Shown here piece by piece: positions 11,626 through 24,851 of a stretch of DNA of 64,000 bases. Both the position numbers and the translations under genes were made by a program. The stretch comes from Corynebacterium qintianiae. Lineage in GTDB: Bacteria; Actinomycetota; Actinomycetes; Mycobacteriales; Mycobacteriaceae. Position 1 is the stretch's first letter, and every line of letters begins with the position of its first letter. Location of the stretch: assembly GCF_011038645.2 (NCBI RefSeq), contig NZ_CP064955.1, positions 558,001-622,000 on the forward strand, read 5' to 3'. The notes beneath the pieces are model-generated. The model saw only the letters and a program-made list of their open reading frames with translations. It had not been told where the DNA came from and did not search any database.

Positions 11626-12114
11626 ATGGCGAAAAAGAAGAAGAAGGACTCCGGCAACGTCATCGCGACGAACCGGAAAGCTCGCCACGACTACACCATC
11701 CTGGACACCTGGGAGACCGGCATTGTGCTGGTCGGCACCGAGATCAAGTCGCTGCGCGAAGGGAAGGCGAGCCTCGTCGAGGCCTTCGCCACCATCGACA
11801 ATGGCGAAGTGTGGCTGCGCAACCTGCACATCCCCGAGTATGCGATGGGGTCGTGGACCAACCACACCCCGAGGCGCACCCGCAAGCTTTTGATGCACCG
11901 CCGCGAGATCGACTCTCTCGACGGAAAGCTTCGCGACGGCAACCGGACGCTCGTGCCCCTGTCCATTTACTTGAAGGACGGCAAGGCCAAGATCGAGTTA
12001 GGCTTGGCGCAGGGCAAGCAGGACTACGACAAGCGCCAGGCCATTAAGAAGCGCACTGAGGACCGCGAAATCGCACGCGATCTGGGGCAGAAGTTCAAGG
12101 GGATCAAGGCATGA
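11626..12114 (+). CDS. smpB: tmRNA-binding protein SmpB
   Basis: A 162-residue OB-fold protein that delivers tmRNA to stalled ribosomes. Family blocks present: NRKARHDYTILDTWETGIVL, GTEIKSLREGKASL, NLHIPEYAMGS, RTRKLLMHRREI and the basic C-terminal tail that enters the mRNA channel (KKRTEDREIARDLG). Its RNA partner ssrA lies only about 690 bp downstream. It overlaps the next gene by 4 nt (ATGA). Confidence 0.97.
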   Translation: MAKKKKKDSGNVIATNRKARHDYTILDTWETGIVLVGTEIKSLREGKASLVEAFATIDNGEVWLRNLHIPEYAMGSWTNHTPRRTRKLLMHRREIDSLDGKLRDGNRTLVPLSIYLKDGKAKIELGLAQGKQDYDKRQAIKKRTEDREIARDLGQKFKGIKA

Positions 12115-12758
12115 AAAAGGCGTTAGTCACCGGGGCGTCGCGCGGCATCGGGCGTGCCATCGCCGAGGAGCTGGCTAAAGATCACCACGTGTATGTGGGT
12201 GCATCCGGTGACGCGTCGGAGGTCGTCGACAAGCTCGCGAGCGCTGAGCCCTTCGAGGTTGACCTGCGCGACCCTGCGGCCATTTCTGCCGCGTGCGCCC
12301 AGATCGATGAGCTGGACGTGCTCGTCCACGCCGCCGGTATCTACCCAAAGGGTCCGTTCGACGAGCTCACGGGTGAGCAGTGGCGCGATGGCTTCGAGGT
12401 TAACTTCTTCGCTGGGGTCCAGCTCGTGCGCGAGCTTCTTCCCGCTTTACGACGCTCCCAGGGCCTGATCATCACCATCAACTCCGGAGCCGGCTTCCAC
12501 GGCCTGGAGCAAGGCAGCATCTACTGCTCCTCGAAGTACGCGCTCAAGGGCTTCACCGACACCCTTCGGCTGGAGGAGCAGGGGCGCGTGCGCGTCACCT
12601 CGCTGCACCCGGGCCCGACAGACACGGACATGATCGCCGCCGACGACCGCGTGAAAATGGACCCGGCGGACGTCGCGCGCGTGGCACGGCTGGCCGTGGA
12701 CCTGAGCCCGGAAACGGTGATTGACTTCCTCCGCGTGACCCCCTTGCGCAAGTCTTGA
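12111..12758 (+). CDS. SDR-family oxidoreductase
   Basis: A 215-residue short-chain dehydrogenase. The N-terminal Rossmann motif GASRGIGRAIAEE binds NAD(P)H, the NAG-like motif is HAAGIYPKG, the catalytic Ser is in TINSGAG, and the catalytic Tyr-x3-Lys is YCSSKYALKGF. It is short for the family (classical SDRs have about 250 residues). Substrate unknown. It overlaps smpB by 4 nt, so it is co-translated with the trans-translation factor, although a functional link is not evident. Confidence 0.88.
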   Translation: MKKALVTGASRGIGRAIAEELAKDHHVYVGASGDASEVVDKLASAEPFEVDLRDPAAISAACAQIDELDVLVHAAGIYPKGPFDELTGEQWRDGFEVNFFAGVQLVRELLPALRRSQGLIITINSGAGFHGLEQGSIYCSSKYALKGFTDTLRLEEQGRVRVTSLHPGPTDTDMIAADDRVKMDPADVARVARLAVDLSPETVIDFLRVTPLRKS

Positions 12759-12799
12759 GCGCCGAGTAAAGTTGGCTCTCCTACGGTTCCCGTAGTCAT

Positions 12800-13180
12800 G
12801 GGGTTGATTTTGGTTTCGACTTCATTGACCAAGCCAGGGGAAGCGTGCCGGTGCAGGCTGGAGACCACCGAAAGCGTCGCAGCAACCAATAAGCGCAGAG
12901 AAGAACTCTCAGCGTGACTACGCCCTCGCTGCCTAAGAGCTAGCGACCGCGTGTCTGTCAGGCCGGGCCTGTTCCCGTCCCGGTACCTGGCATCGACTTA
13001 GGGAACTTGCCCAAGGGCCGTGTCAGTGCGGCCCGCGGGGACTTTTCACACTGACTGGGCCCGTCATCCGGACACGTTCGCCTGATCCGGAGGGCCGAGC
13101 AGAGACGTAGTGCGAACTGCGCACGGAGAAGCCCTGGCGCGGTGATGAAGGACCCGGGTTCAATTCCCGGCAGCTCCACC
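12800..13180 (+). ncRNA. ssrA: Transfer-messenger RNA (ssrA)
   Basis: The 5' end GGGGTTGATTTTGGTTTCGAC is the conserved tmRNA start. Its first seven bases pair with CAGCTCC near the 3' end to form the acceptor stem, and the T arm (GGTTCAATTCC) precedes it. The tag reading frame starts at GCA (12895) and stops at TAA (12934-12936), giving the peptide AEKNSQRDYALAA, close to the Corynebacterium tag. The CCA end is not encoded (ACCG in the DNA). A 6-bp hairpin (12781-12795) lies just upstream and may belong to the precursor. Confidence 0.96.
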
Positions 13181-13184
13181 GAAT

Positions 13185-13216
13185 ACCCCCGGTCACAGCG
13201 ACGTGGTCGGGGGTTT
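13185..13216 (+). terminator. Rho-independent terminator of ssrA
   Basis: ACCCCCGGTCAC pairs with GTGGTCGGGGGT around a 6-nt loop, followed by a short T run. It lies directly after the tmRNA 3' end. Confidence 0.8.
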
Positions 13217-13235
13217 CTCCTATGTTCGCGCGCTG

Positions 13236-13241
13236 TAGTCT
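13236..13241 (+). promoter_or_regulatory. -10 box for leaderless luciferase-like gene
   Basis: TAGTCT ends 7 nt before the ATG at 13249, directly after the ssrA terminator. There is no Shine-Dalgarno sequence, which fits a leaderless mRNA. Confidence 0.5.
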
Positions 13242-13248
13242 GGCGCTC

Positions 13249-14238
13249 ATGTCCGAGACGAACCCCCTCTTCCAGCTCTCAAACACCCCGCACACCGAGC
13301 TTCCCGGCTTCGCGCGGACCTTCCAACGCGGCGAGCTCACCGTCGGCCTCACGCTGCCGGTCGAGGCCGGGGCCGAAGAGAGCCCGGAGGACTCCCTGGA
13401 GAATCAGGTGCGGCTGGTCCGTAAGGCGGAGGTGGCCGGGATCGCCGCGGTGTGGGTGCGCGATATCCCGTTGCGCGTGGAAACGTTCGGGGACGTCGGC
13501 CAGGTCTGGGACCCGTGGATGTACCTGTCGTACCTGGCCGCGCGGACGTCGACAATCGCCCTAGGCACGGCCGCAATCGTGGTGCCCTTCCAGCACCCGC
13601 TGCTGATGGCGAAGCGCGCGGCCACGCTCGACCGCATCTCCGGCGGGCGGTTTCTCTTCGGTATCGCCACCGGTGACCGCCCCGAGGAGTTCCCGGCTTT
13701 CGGGCAAGACCGCGGAACCAGGGGAGAGGTCATGGAGGAAAACCTGCGGGTCTATCGCGAAGCACTGACCACCAGCTACCGCCCGATTAGGTGGTCGGGC
13801 GGGAAGATGGGCGGCTCGGATGTCGTACCCAAGCCGAGTGCGCGGGAGGTGCCGCTGCTGGCAACCGGCTCGCTGCAGCAGACCATGGAGTGGCGCGCCG
13901 AGCAAACGCACGGTTGGCTGATGTACCACAAGGGCCTGGAGACGCAGAAAGTCAACGTGCGCAATTGGAACGAGGCCGTGGACGCCCTCGGCGGCGGGTG
14001 GAAGCCCTTCGCGGAATCACTCTGGCTGGATCTACACCCGAACCCGGACGCGCCAGCGGAGGGGCACACCTTCGGCTACCGGCTGGGGCGAAACGCGCTG
14101 ATTCGGCTCCTGCGTGCCCAGCGGGAGATCGGGATCAGCCACGTGATGGTCAACTTCCGCATGTCGGAGCGAGACGCCGAGGATCAGCTCGACGAGTTCA
14201 CCACGCATGTTTTGCCCGAAATTACCCCCGCTGATTGA
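13249..14238 (+). CDS. LLM-class (luciferase-like) flavin oxidoreductase
   Basis: A 329-residue TIM-barrel protein of the bacterial luciferase superfamily, which uses FMNH2 or F420. Recognisable blocks are GLTLPVEA at the first strand, VRKAEVAGIAAVWVRDIP, ALGTAAIVVPFQHPLLMAKRAATLDRISGGRFLFGIATGDRPEEF and VPLLATGSLQQTMEW. The open frame reaches upstream to 13222, inside the region after the ssrA terminator; the ATG at 13249 is preferred because TAGTCT lies 7 nt before it. Substrate unknown; the next gene is transcribed separately from an iron-regulated promoter. Confidence 0.85.
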   Translation: MSETNPLFQLSNTPHTELPGFARTFQRGELTVGLTLPVEAGAEESPEDSLENQVRLVRKAEVAGIAAVWVRDIPLRVETFGDVGQVWDPWMYLSYLAARTSTIALGTAAIVVPFQHPLLMAKRAATLDRISGGRFLFGIATGDRPEEFPAFGQDRGTRGEVMEENLRVYREALTTSYRPIRWSGGKMGGSDVVPKPSAREVPLLATGSLQQTMEWRAEQTHGWLMYHKGLETQKVNVRNWNEAVDALGGGWKPFAESLWLDLHPNPDAPAEGHTFGYRLGRNALIRLLRAQREIGISHVMVNFRMSERDAEDQLDEFTTHVLPEITPAD

Positions 14239-14282
14239 TTTAAGAAACACTTGTGTAATGTAATTCAACGAAAGGCTTATTA

Positions 14283-14301
14283 TCAGGTAACCCTTACCTA
14301 A
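14283..14301 (+). promoter_or_regulatory. DtxR-type iron box
   Basis: The minus strand reads TTAGGTAAGGGTTACCTGA, a 19-bp interrupted palindrome close to the DtxR consensus TTAGGTTAGSCTAACCTAA. It lies 25 nt before the start of the siderophore-binding lipoprotein gene and overlaps a possible -10 (TATTAT, 14278-14283). Fe2+-DtxR would repress the operon when iron is sufficient. Confidence 0.85.
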
Positions 14302-14325
14302 CTTTGAAGAGAAAGGACGCGGACC

Positions 14326-15333
14326 TTGTCCCGTTTTAACGCACGCGCAGCCGCCGCCGCGCTCGCCGCCGTGGCATCACTGACCCTCGTCTCCTGCTCC
14401 ACCGCCGAGCAGTCTGCGGAACAGCCCGCAGAGTCGACTTCCGCGACGGCCGCAGCCGGCACTGTCACCGTCGAGGACAACGAGGGAACCAAGGAAGTCC
14501 CGAACCCGCCGCAGCGCGTCGTTGCGCTGGACAACCGCTCGTTCGAAATCCTCGACGAGTGGGGCGTCCAGCCCGTCGCCGCCGCGCGCGCCCTCGTTCC
14601 CGCGACCATCCCGGGTATCGGCGACAACGAGGAGATCATCGACATCGGCAACCACCGCGAGCCGAACCTTGAGGCCATCGTCGCCGCAGAACCGGACGTC
14701 ATCGTCTCCGGCCAGCGCTTCCAAAGCCACGACGCCGACATCGAGAAGCTCGTCCCCGACGCCGTCCTCCTCGACTTCGAACCGCGCGACGGCGAGCCGC
14801 TGGACCAAGAACTCATCCGCCAGACCGAGGCACTCGGAGAGGTCTTCGGCAAGCAGGAGGAGGCGCAGCAGCTTGTCGACGACTTCAACAACGCGCTGGA
14901 GCGAGCCAAGGCAGCCTACAACCCGGAGCAGACCGTCATGGCCGTCAACGTCTCCGGCGGCGAGATCGGCTACGTCGCTCCGTCAGTCGGGCGCACATGG
15001 GGCCCGCTATTCGACCTGATCGGCATGACCCCGGCGCTTGAGGTGGAGAATGCCACCAACGACCACCAGGGCGACGACATCTCCGTCGAGTCCATCGCCG
15101 CCGCCAACCCGGACTGGATGCTCATTCTCGACCGCGACGCCGGCACGAAAACCGATGAGGGCTCCCCGGCCGCGCTGAACGTGATCCAGGATTCCGCCCC
15201 GCTGCAGAACGTCTCCGCGGTCAAGGAGGACCGCCTGTACGTCGCCCCGGCGGACACCTACACCAACGAGTCCATCATCACCTACACTGAGATCCTTAAC
15301 GAGCTCGCAGACAAGTTTGAGGCCGCCAAGTAA
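14326..15333 (+). CDS. Iron-siderophore ABC transporter, substrate-binding lipoprotein
   Basis: A 335-residue exported lipoprotein. The signal peptide ends in a lipobox (TLVSCS), so the mature protein is acylated on Cys and anchored outside the membrane. The mature part is a Fe-siderophore (FatB/CeuA-like, class III) binding protein: TVTVEDNEGTKEVPNPPQRVVALD at the start, GNHREPNLEAIVAAEPDVIV, and a C-terminal ITYTEILNELADKF. It starts with TTG at 14326 behind a good ribosome binding site (AGAAAGGA). It is the first gene of a four-gene operon controlled by the DtxR box, and its stop overlaps the next start (TAATG). Confidence 0.92.
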   Translation: MSRFNARAAAAALAAVASLTLVSCSTAEQSAEQPAESTSATAAAGTVTVEDNEGTKEVPNPPQRVVALDNRSFEILDEWGVQPVAAARALVPATIPGIGDNEEIIDIGNHREPNLEAIVAAEPDVIVSGQRFQSHDADIEKLVPDAVLLDFEPRDGEPLDQELIRQTEALGEVFGKQEEAQQLVDDFNNALERAKAAYNPEQTVMAVNVSGGEIGYVAPSVGRTWGPLFDLIGMTPALEVENATNDHQGDDISVESIAAANPDWMLILDRDAGTKTDEGSPAALNVIQDSAPLQNVSAVKEDRLYVAPADTYTNESIITYTEILNELADKFEAAK

Positions 15334-16307
15334 TGCCCCACACCTCCACCGCCACCCGCCCGGCACTTCTTGATTGGAAGTTCCTGGCGGGTGTCGGTGT
15401 TGTCGCCGCCCTCCTTCTCGCGTCACTCGCCGTGGGGCAGTACGACATCCTCGGCAGCGACGACGGGTGGGCCATGTTCCAGACAACGCGCGTACCGCGC
15501 ACCATCGCGCTAGTTCTCGCCGGCGCCGCCATGGCGATGAGCGGGTTAATCATGCAGATGCTCACCCAGAACCGCTTCGTCGAGCCCACGACGACCGGAA
15601 CGACAGAGTGGGCGGGTCTGGGCCTTTTGGCGACGATGGTGTTCGCGCCGAACGCGTCGATCCTGCTGCGCATGGTCGTGGCCGTTGCTTTCGCCTTCAT
15701 CGGAACCATGGTGTTTTTCGCGTTCCTGAGGCGCGTTACCCTGCGTTCGAGCCTCATCGTGCCGATCGTCGGCATCATGCTCGGCGCCGTCGTCAGTTCA
15801 GTCTCCACGTTCTGGGCGCTGCAGACTCAGCTGCTTCAATCCCTGGGGGTCTGGTTTGCGGGTTCGTTCACCAGTGTGATTGCGGGGCAGTACGAGGTGC
15901 TGTGGGTCGTCCTTTTCGTCGTGGTCGCGGTGTTCTTCTACGCCGATCGGCTTACCGCGGCCGGCCTAGGCGAAGACGTGGCCACCAATATCGGGCTCAA
16001 CTATAACCGGATCGTCCTCGTGGGGACCTCGCTCGTGGCCGTCGCGGCTGGCGTGGTCACTGTCGTGGTGGGCAACCTGCCGTTCCTCGGGTTGATTGTG
16101 CCCAACATCGTCTCCATGATCCGGGGCGACGATCTGCGCTCGAACCTGCCGTGGGTGTGTTTGCTCGGCATCGGCATTGTCACGGTCTGTGACCTGCTCG
16201 GGCGCACCATCATCGCGCCATTCGAGATGCCGGTGTCCGTCATTCTCGGCATCGTCGGTGCTGTGGTGTTCATCGCGCTAATCGTCAGGCAGGCCCGCCG
16301 TGGGTAG
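15333..16307 (+). CDS. Iron-siderophore ABC transporter permease 1 (FecCD family)
   Basis: A 324-residue permease with about nine membrane segments. The FecCD family motif RVPRTIALVLAGAAMAMSG is near the N terminus and the coupling region is GNLPFLGLIVPNIVSMIRGDD near residue 250. It forms a heterodimer with the next gene product. It shares a base with the upstream stop codon and overlaps the next gene by 8 nt. Confidence 0.92.
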   Translation: MPHTSTATRPALLDWKFLAGVGVVAALLLASLAVGQYDILGSDDGWAMFQTTRVPRTIALVLAGAAMAMSGLIMQMLTQNRFVEPTTTGTTEWAGLGLLATMVFAPNASILLRMVVAVAFAFIGTMVFFAFLRRVTLRSSLIVPIVGIMLGAVVSSVSTFWALQTQLLQSLGVWFAGSFTSVIAGQYEVLWVVLFVVVAVFFYADRLTAAGLGEDVATNIGLNYNRIVLVGTSLVAVAAGVVTVVVGNLPFLGLIVPNIVSMIRGDDLRSNLPWVCLLGIGIVTVCDLLGRTIIAPFEMPVSVILGIVGAVVFIALIVRQARRG

Positions 16308-17313
16308 CAATGTACGCAACGTCGGCGCCTTCCAGACGTCGAAAAGCAAAAGGCGCTACTTCGCCGCGCTCGGCTGCATGGCCGCGCTCGCGCTGCTGTT
16401 CACCGCGGGGCTTCTCGCGTACGGCAACCCCGTCGAGTTCGGCACCCGCGCCTACTGGCTGATCGCGCAGCGCCGCATGGACGCGGTGATCGCTATGGCC
16501 GTCGTCGCCGTATGCCAGGGCGTTGCGACGGTCGCGTTCCAGACCGTGACCAATAATAGGATCCTCACGCCCTCGATCATGGGCTTCGAATCCCTCTACG
16601 TCGCCATCAACACCGCGACTATTTATTTCCTCGGTTCAACCGGTTTGCTCAACGCGCGGACCTTGGAGATGTTTGTGCTCCAAATCGTCCTCATGGTGGG
16701 ACTCTCACTCGTGCTCTACACGTGGTTGCTTGCGGACAACAGCTCCAACCTGCACGCGATGCTGCTGGTCGGCATCGTCATCGGCGGCGGGCTCGGCAGC
16801 GTATCGACGTTCATGCAGCGCATGCTCACCCCCAGCGAGTTCGACGTGCTCAGTGCCAGGTTGTTCGGCTCCGTCAACAACGCGAACCCGGACTTCTACC
16901 CGGTGGCGATTCCGCTGGTGGTCGGCGCAGTGTCGCTGGTGCTGCTTAACTCGCGCCGCCTCAACGTGCTGGCCCTCGGGCGTGACGTTGCCGTGAACCT
17001 GGGAGTCGGTTTCCGCAAACACGCGATCTACACCCTCGTGCTCGTGTCGGTGCTGATGGCTGTGTCTACCGCACTGGTGGGGCCGATGACGTTCCTCGGG
17101 TTCCTCGTGGCCACCTTGGCATACCAGTTCACCGACACCTACGACCACCGCTATGTCTTCCCGATGGCGATCCTCCTCGGTTACGTAGTGCTCACCGGGG
17201 CCTACTTCGTGATGAACCACATCTTCTATGCTCAAGGCGTGGTCTCGATCATCATCGAGCTGGTGGGAGGAATTACCTTCCTGGTCGTGGTCCTAAGAAA
17301 GGGACGCCTGTGA
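16300..17313 (+). CDS. Iron-siderophore ABC transporter permease 2 (FecCD family)
   Basis: A 337-residue permease, second half of the import channel. Family motifs are diverged but present: AVVAVCQGVATVAFQTVTNNRILTP near the N terminus and GPMTFLGFLVATLAYQ near the C terminus, the latter marking the ATPase-coupling helix. It begins with GTG inside the end of the first permease gene and overlaps the ATPase gene by 4 nt. Confidence 0.9.
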   Translation: MGSNVRNVGAFQTSKSKRRYFAALGCMAALALLFTAGLLAYGNPVEFGTRAYWLIAQRRMDAVIAMAVVAVCQGVATVAFQTVTNNRILTPSIMGFESLYVAINTATIYFLGSTGLLNARTLEMFVLQIVLMVGLSLVLYTWLLADNSSNLHAMLLVGIVIGGGLGSVSTFMQRMLTPSEFDVLSARLFGSVNNANPDFYPVAIPLVVGAVSLVLLNSRRLNVLALGRDVAVNLGVGFRKHAIYTLVLVSVLMAVSTALVGPMTFLGFLVATLAYQFTDTYDHRYVFPMAILLGYVVLTGAYFVMNHIFYAQGVVSIIIELVGGITFLVVVLRKGRL

Positions 17314-18065
17314 TTACTCTGACCGATGTCCGCAAAGCCTACGGGGACGACGTCGCCATCGGCCCAGTCAATCTGCAAATTCCCTCCGGGGGAATCACCG
17401 CACTGGTCGGACCGAACGGCGCCGGCAAATCGACGCTGCTCACCATGATCGGCCGGCTGCTCGCCCTCGACGAGGGCACCGTGCAAATCGGCAACATGGA
17501 TGTCACCGAGACCAAATCGAAGGACCTGGCCAAGATCATTTCGATCCTGCGCCAGGAAAACCACTTCGTCACCCGTCTAACCGTGCGGCAGCTGGTCGGC
17601 TTCGGTCGCTTTCCGTACTCGCGTGGCCGGCTCACCCCGGACGACGAGGACATCATCACCAAGTACATCGATTTCCTGGGCCTGAGCGCGCTAGAAAACC
17701 GCTACCTCGACCAGCTCTCCGGAGGCCAGCGGCAGCGCGCGTACGTCGCGATGGTGCTCTGCCAGGAGACGGACTACGTGCTTCTCGACGAGCCCCTCAA
17801 CAACCTGGATATTGCCCATTCCGTGGAGATGATGAAGCATCTCTACGACGCCGCCCATGATCTGGGGCGGACGATCATCATTGTCTTGCACGACATCAAT
17901 TTCGCCGCGCGCTACGCAGATTTCATCTGCGCTGCCAAGGACGGGCAGATCGCGGCCTTCGGGACGGCGGCTGAAATCATGAAAGACGAATTGCTGACCG
18001 AAATCTTCAACACCGAGGTTCGCGTGATTGAAGGACCGCACGGTCCGCTCGCGACGTACCACTAG
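17310..18065 (+). CDS. Iron-siderophore ABC transporter ATPase
   Basis: A 251-residue nucleotide-binding subunit of the FepC/CeuD type. Walker A is GPNGAGKST, the Q-loop lies in ILRQENHF, the signature is LSGGQRQRAYVAM, Walker B is YVLLDEPLNNLD and the switch His is in IVLHDINFAARYAD. It starts with GTG and ends the operon; the rRNA leader begins directly downstream. Confidence 0.94.
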   Translation: MITLTDVRKAYGDDVAIGPVNLQIPSGGITALVGPNGAGKSTLLTMIGRLLALDEGTVQIGNMDVTETKSKDLAKIISILRQENHFVTRLTVRQLVGFGRFPYSRGRLTPDDEDIITKYIDFLGLSALENRYLDQLSGGQRQRAYVAMVLCQETDYVLLDEPLNNLDIAHSVEMMKHLYDAAHDLGRTIIIVLHDINFAARYADFICAAKDGQIAAFGTAAEIMKDELLTEIFNTEVRVIEGPHGPLATYH

Positions 18066-18609
18066 CTGGGGATTTGTGTTGTTGGGGTGGGGTGGCTAAT
18101 GTTTGTCCTCGCTGCCGGTTGAGGTTGCCGTGAGGTTAACTTTTGGTGGTGGTGAGTTTCATGGCTGTTTGACTTTGTGTTGGGTGGTTGTGTAGATTCA
18201 TTTTTCCCGGTTGTGGTTTGGCTGGGGTGTGTTGTGTGAGAACTCGATAGTGTGCCAATGTACTTTTTATTTTTTGTTTGTGGTTTGTTGGTTGTGCATT
18301 GTGGTGCGTCTGCCTGCGTGTGACGTTGTGTTGTGTGTGGGTGGGTGTGTGCCGGTGGTGGTGTCGTGAACCTTTGATGGCGGCATTGCTTCGTGGTTTT
18401 TGCCATGGTGTGCGGTTGTAATGGATCGCATTTTTTGCTGGCTCTTGGTTTTTCCTCGTCGGATTGTGAGGGCTGGTGGCTAGTTTTTGCTAGTGAATTT
18501 TAGGATTTTGTGCCAGTGCTGCTGGCCCTGCGGTTTTGCGGGGTTGGTGGTGTGGTTTTTGTTGTGGTTGGGTTTGGGCTTTTCACGCCTGGATGTTTCT
18601 GCTGAAATG
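18066..18609 (+). other. rRNA operon promoter and leader region, no protein gene
   Basis: About 540 bp that is richer in T and G than its surroundings. It holds one good sigma-70-like promoter (18169-18198), a weaker candidate (TTGTGT, 17 nt, TAATGT at 18074-18102), and a leader element GAGAACTCGATAGTGTG (near 18238). That element resembles the conserved antitermination/processing element of actinobacterial rRNA leaders and has a cousin in the 16S-23S spacer. The possible reading frames here have no coding character. Confidence 0.75.
18169..18198 (+). promoter_or_regulatory. rRNA operon promoter
   Basis: TTGACT (18169-18174) and TAGATT (18193-18198) are separated by 18 nt, which is the best -35/-10 pair in the leader. 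Transcription would start near 18205, about 400 nt before mature 16S rRNA. Confidence 0.65.
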
Positions 18610-23600
<4,991 letters not shown>

Positions 23601-23649
23601 ATCAACGGCCCAAACAAAACACAACAGTGTTTCAACAATAAAAGCCGCA

Positions 23650-23680
23650 CGCGTCCACTATGCAGTATCTGACACACCAC
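23650..23680 (+). other. 3' arm of the 23S rRNA processing stem
   Basis: CGCGTCCACTATGCAGTATC and the following TGACACACCAC are the near-perfect reverse complement of 20448-20477 in the 16S-23S spacer. The long-range helix would close a loop containing the whole 23S rRNA. Confidence 0.75.
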
Positions 23681-23772
23681 ACAACCACCACCAAACCACC
23701 CACACGGGTGGAAACAAGTGGACCACAACAACAACATACTTGTCGCACACAAGCGACACACCTTAAAAGATG

Positions 23773-23891
23773 TGTCGGTGGTTGATGGCGGCGGGGAAAC
23801 GCCCGGACCCATTCCGAACCCGGAAGCTAAGCCCGCCCGCGCTGATGGTACTGCCCCCGGGAGGGGGTGGGAGAGTAAGTTACCGCCGACC
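23773..23891 (+). rRNA. rrf: 5S ribosomal RNA
   Basis: About 118 nt with the 5S core GGAAACGCCCGGACCCATTC and CGAACCCGGAAGCTAAGCCC. The terminal stem is formed by GTCGGTGG at the 5' end and CCGCCGAC at the 3' end. It is the third gene of the rRNA operon. Confidence 0.97.
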
Positions 23892-23912
23892 CAACAACTT
23901 CATCAACACCAA

Positions 23913-23953
23913 AGCCCGCAACCCCCACCACCACGGTGGACCGGTTGCGGGCT
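23913..23953 (+). terminator. Terminator hairpin of the rRNA operon
   Basis: AGCCCGCAAC pairs with GTTGCGGGCT, with a nested CCACC/GGTGG pair inside. There is no long T tract, so it would be a weak or L-shaped terminator. Confidence 0.65.
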
Positions 23954-23974
23954 GTCCCCATCGCACCCCACAAC

Positions 23975-24304
23975 TCCGCAATGCGGACTCCGGGCCCGAC
24001 ACCAGACTCCGTCACCAAACTCCGCCACTGCACAGTTGCCGCGAGATCAACGGACTGGGCACGACAAAGTCCGCAATGCGGACCCCGCAGTGGCAGAGTT
24101 CCTGCACAAACAACAGACCGGGCCGGAGAAGCTCCGCAATGCGGACGTAGTGGCCCACCGAGATCAACGGATCGGACACAAGAAACTCCGCAATGCGGAC
24201 ACCGCCACAGCGGAGCTGCTGCAGAAACAACCGGTTGGGGCCGCTGTGTACTCCGCAATGCGGACTCCGCCCCGACTCCAGACTCCGCCACGGCAGAGTC
24301 CCTG
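23975..24304. repeat. Dyad-repeat array, left part (5 units)
   Basis: Five copies of the dyad TCCGCAATGCGGA begin at 23975, 24070, 24133, 24187 and 24252. Each is followed by a variable second stem (ACTCCGCC...GGCAGAGT in the fullest units), a CTGCAGAAAC-like linker and, in several units, the phrase GAGATCAACGGA. Unit lengths are 95, 63, 54 and 65 nt, which do not keep one reading frame, so the apparent reading frames here are not coding. The fifth unit is cut by the IS21 element at a CCCTG duplication. Function unknown. Confidence 0.85.
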
Positions 24305-24851
24305 TGTTAGCGACGCTTGAAAAGTAGCCCACTTGCGACGGTCGAAAAGTAGCCCACCGACAAGATTGGATGGGTGATTTCCGTGGAAGATTGGGCCAAG
24401 ATCAGGTATCTGTGTCGGCAGGGCCTGTCGATCAGGAAAATCGCGGCTGAAGTTGGCTGCTCGAAAAAGACGGTGGAAAGGGCGTTGGCCTCAGATGCGC
24501 CGCCTGTGTACAAGAAGCGTGCAAGCACCGAAAACAGCTTCACCCCGTTTGAATCGCGGGTGCGTGCCCTGCTGGAGCAGACCCCGACGTTGCCTGCCAC
24601 TGTGATCGCGCAGCGTGTGGGGTGGTGTGGGTCGATCACATGGTTTCGCGATAATGTGCGCCGCATCCGCCCCGACTACCAGCAGGCGGACCCGGTGGAC
24701 ACGCTGATTCACCGCCCTGGTGAGCAAATCCAGTGTGATCTGACTTTCCCCGCTGGCGGGATTCCCGACGGGACCGGGCAGAAAGTGGCGTTTCCGGTGC
24801 TGGTGATGGTGGCGTCGTATTTGAAGCGTCCTGGGTTTAGTTCCGCTTCTT

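Noticed and set aside
23718-24320. 200-residue frame running across 5S rRNA and the repeat array (repeated LRNAD...AELL text)
   Set aside because: It overlaps 5S rRNA. The repeat intervals are not multiples of three, so the peptide repeat breaks between units.
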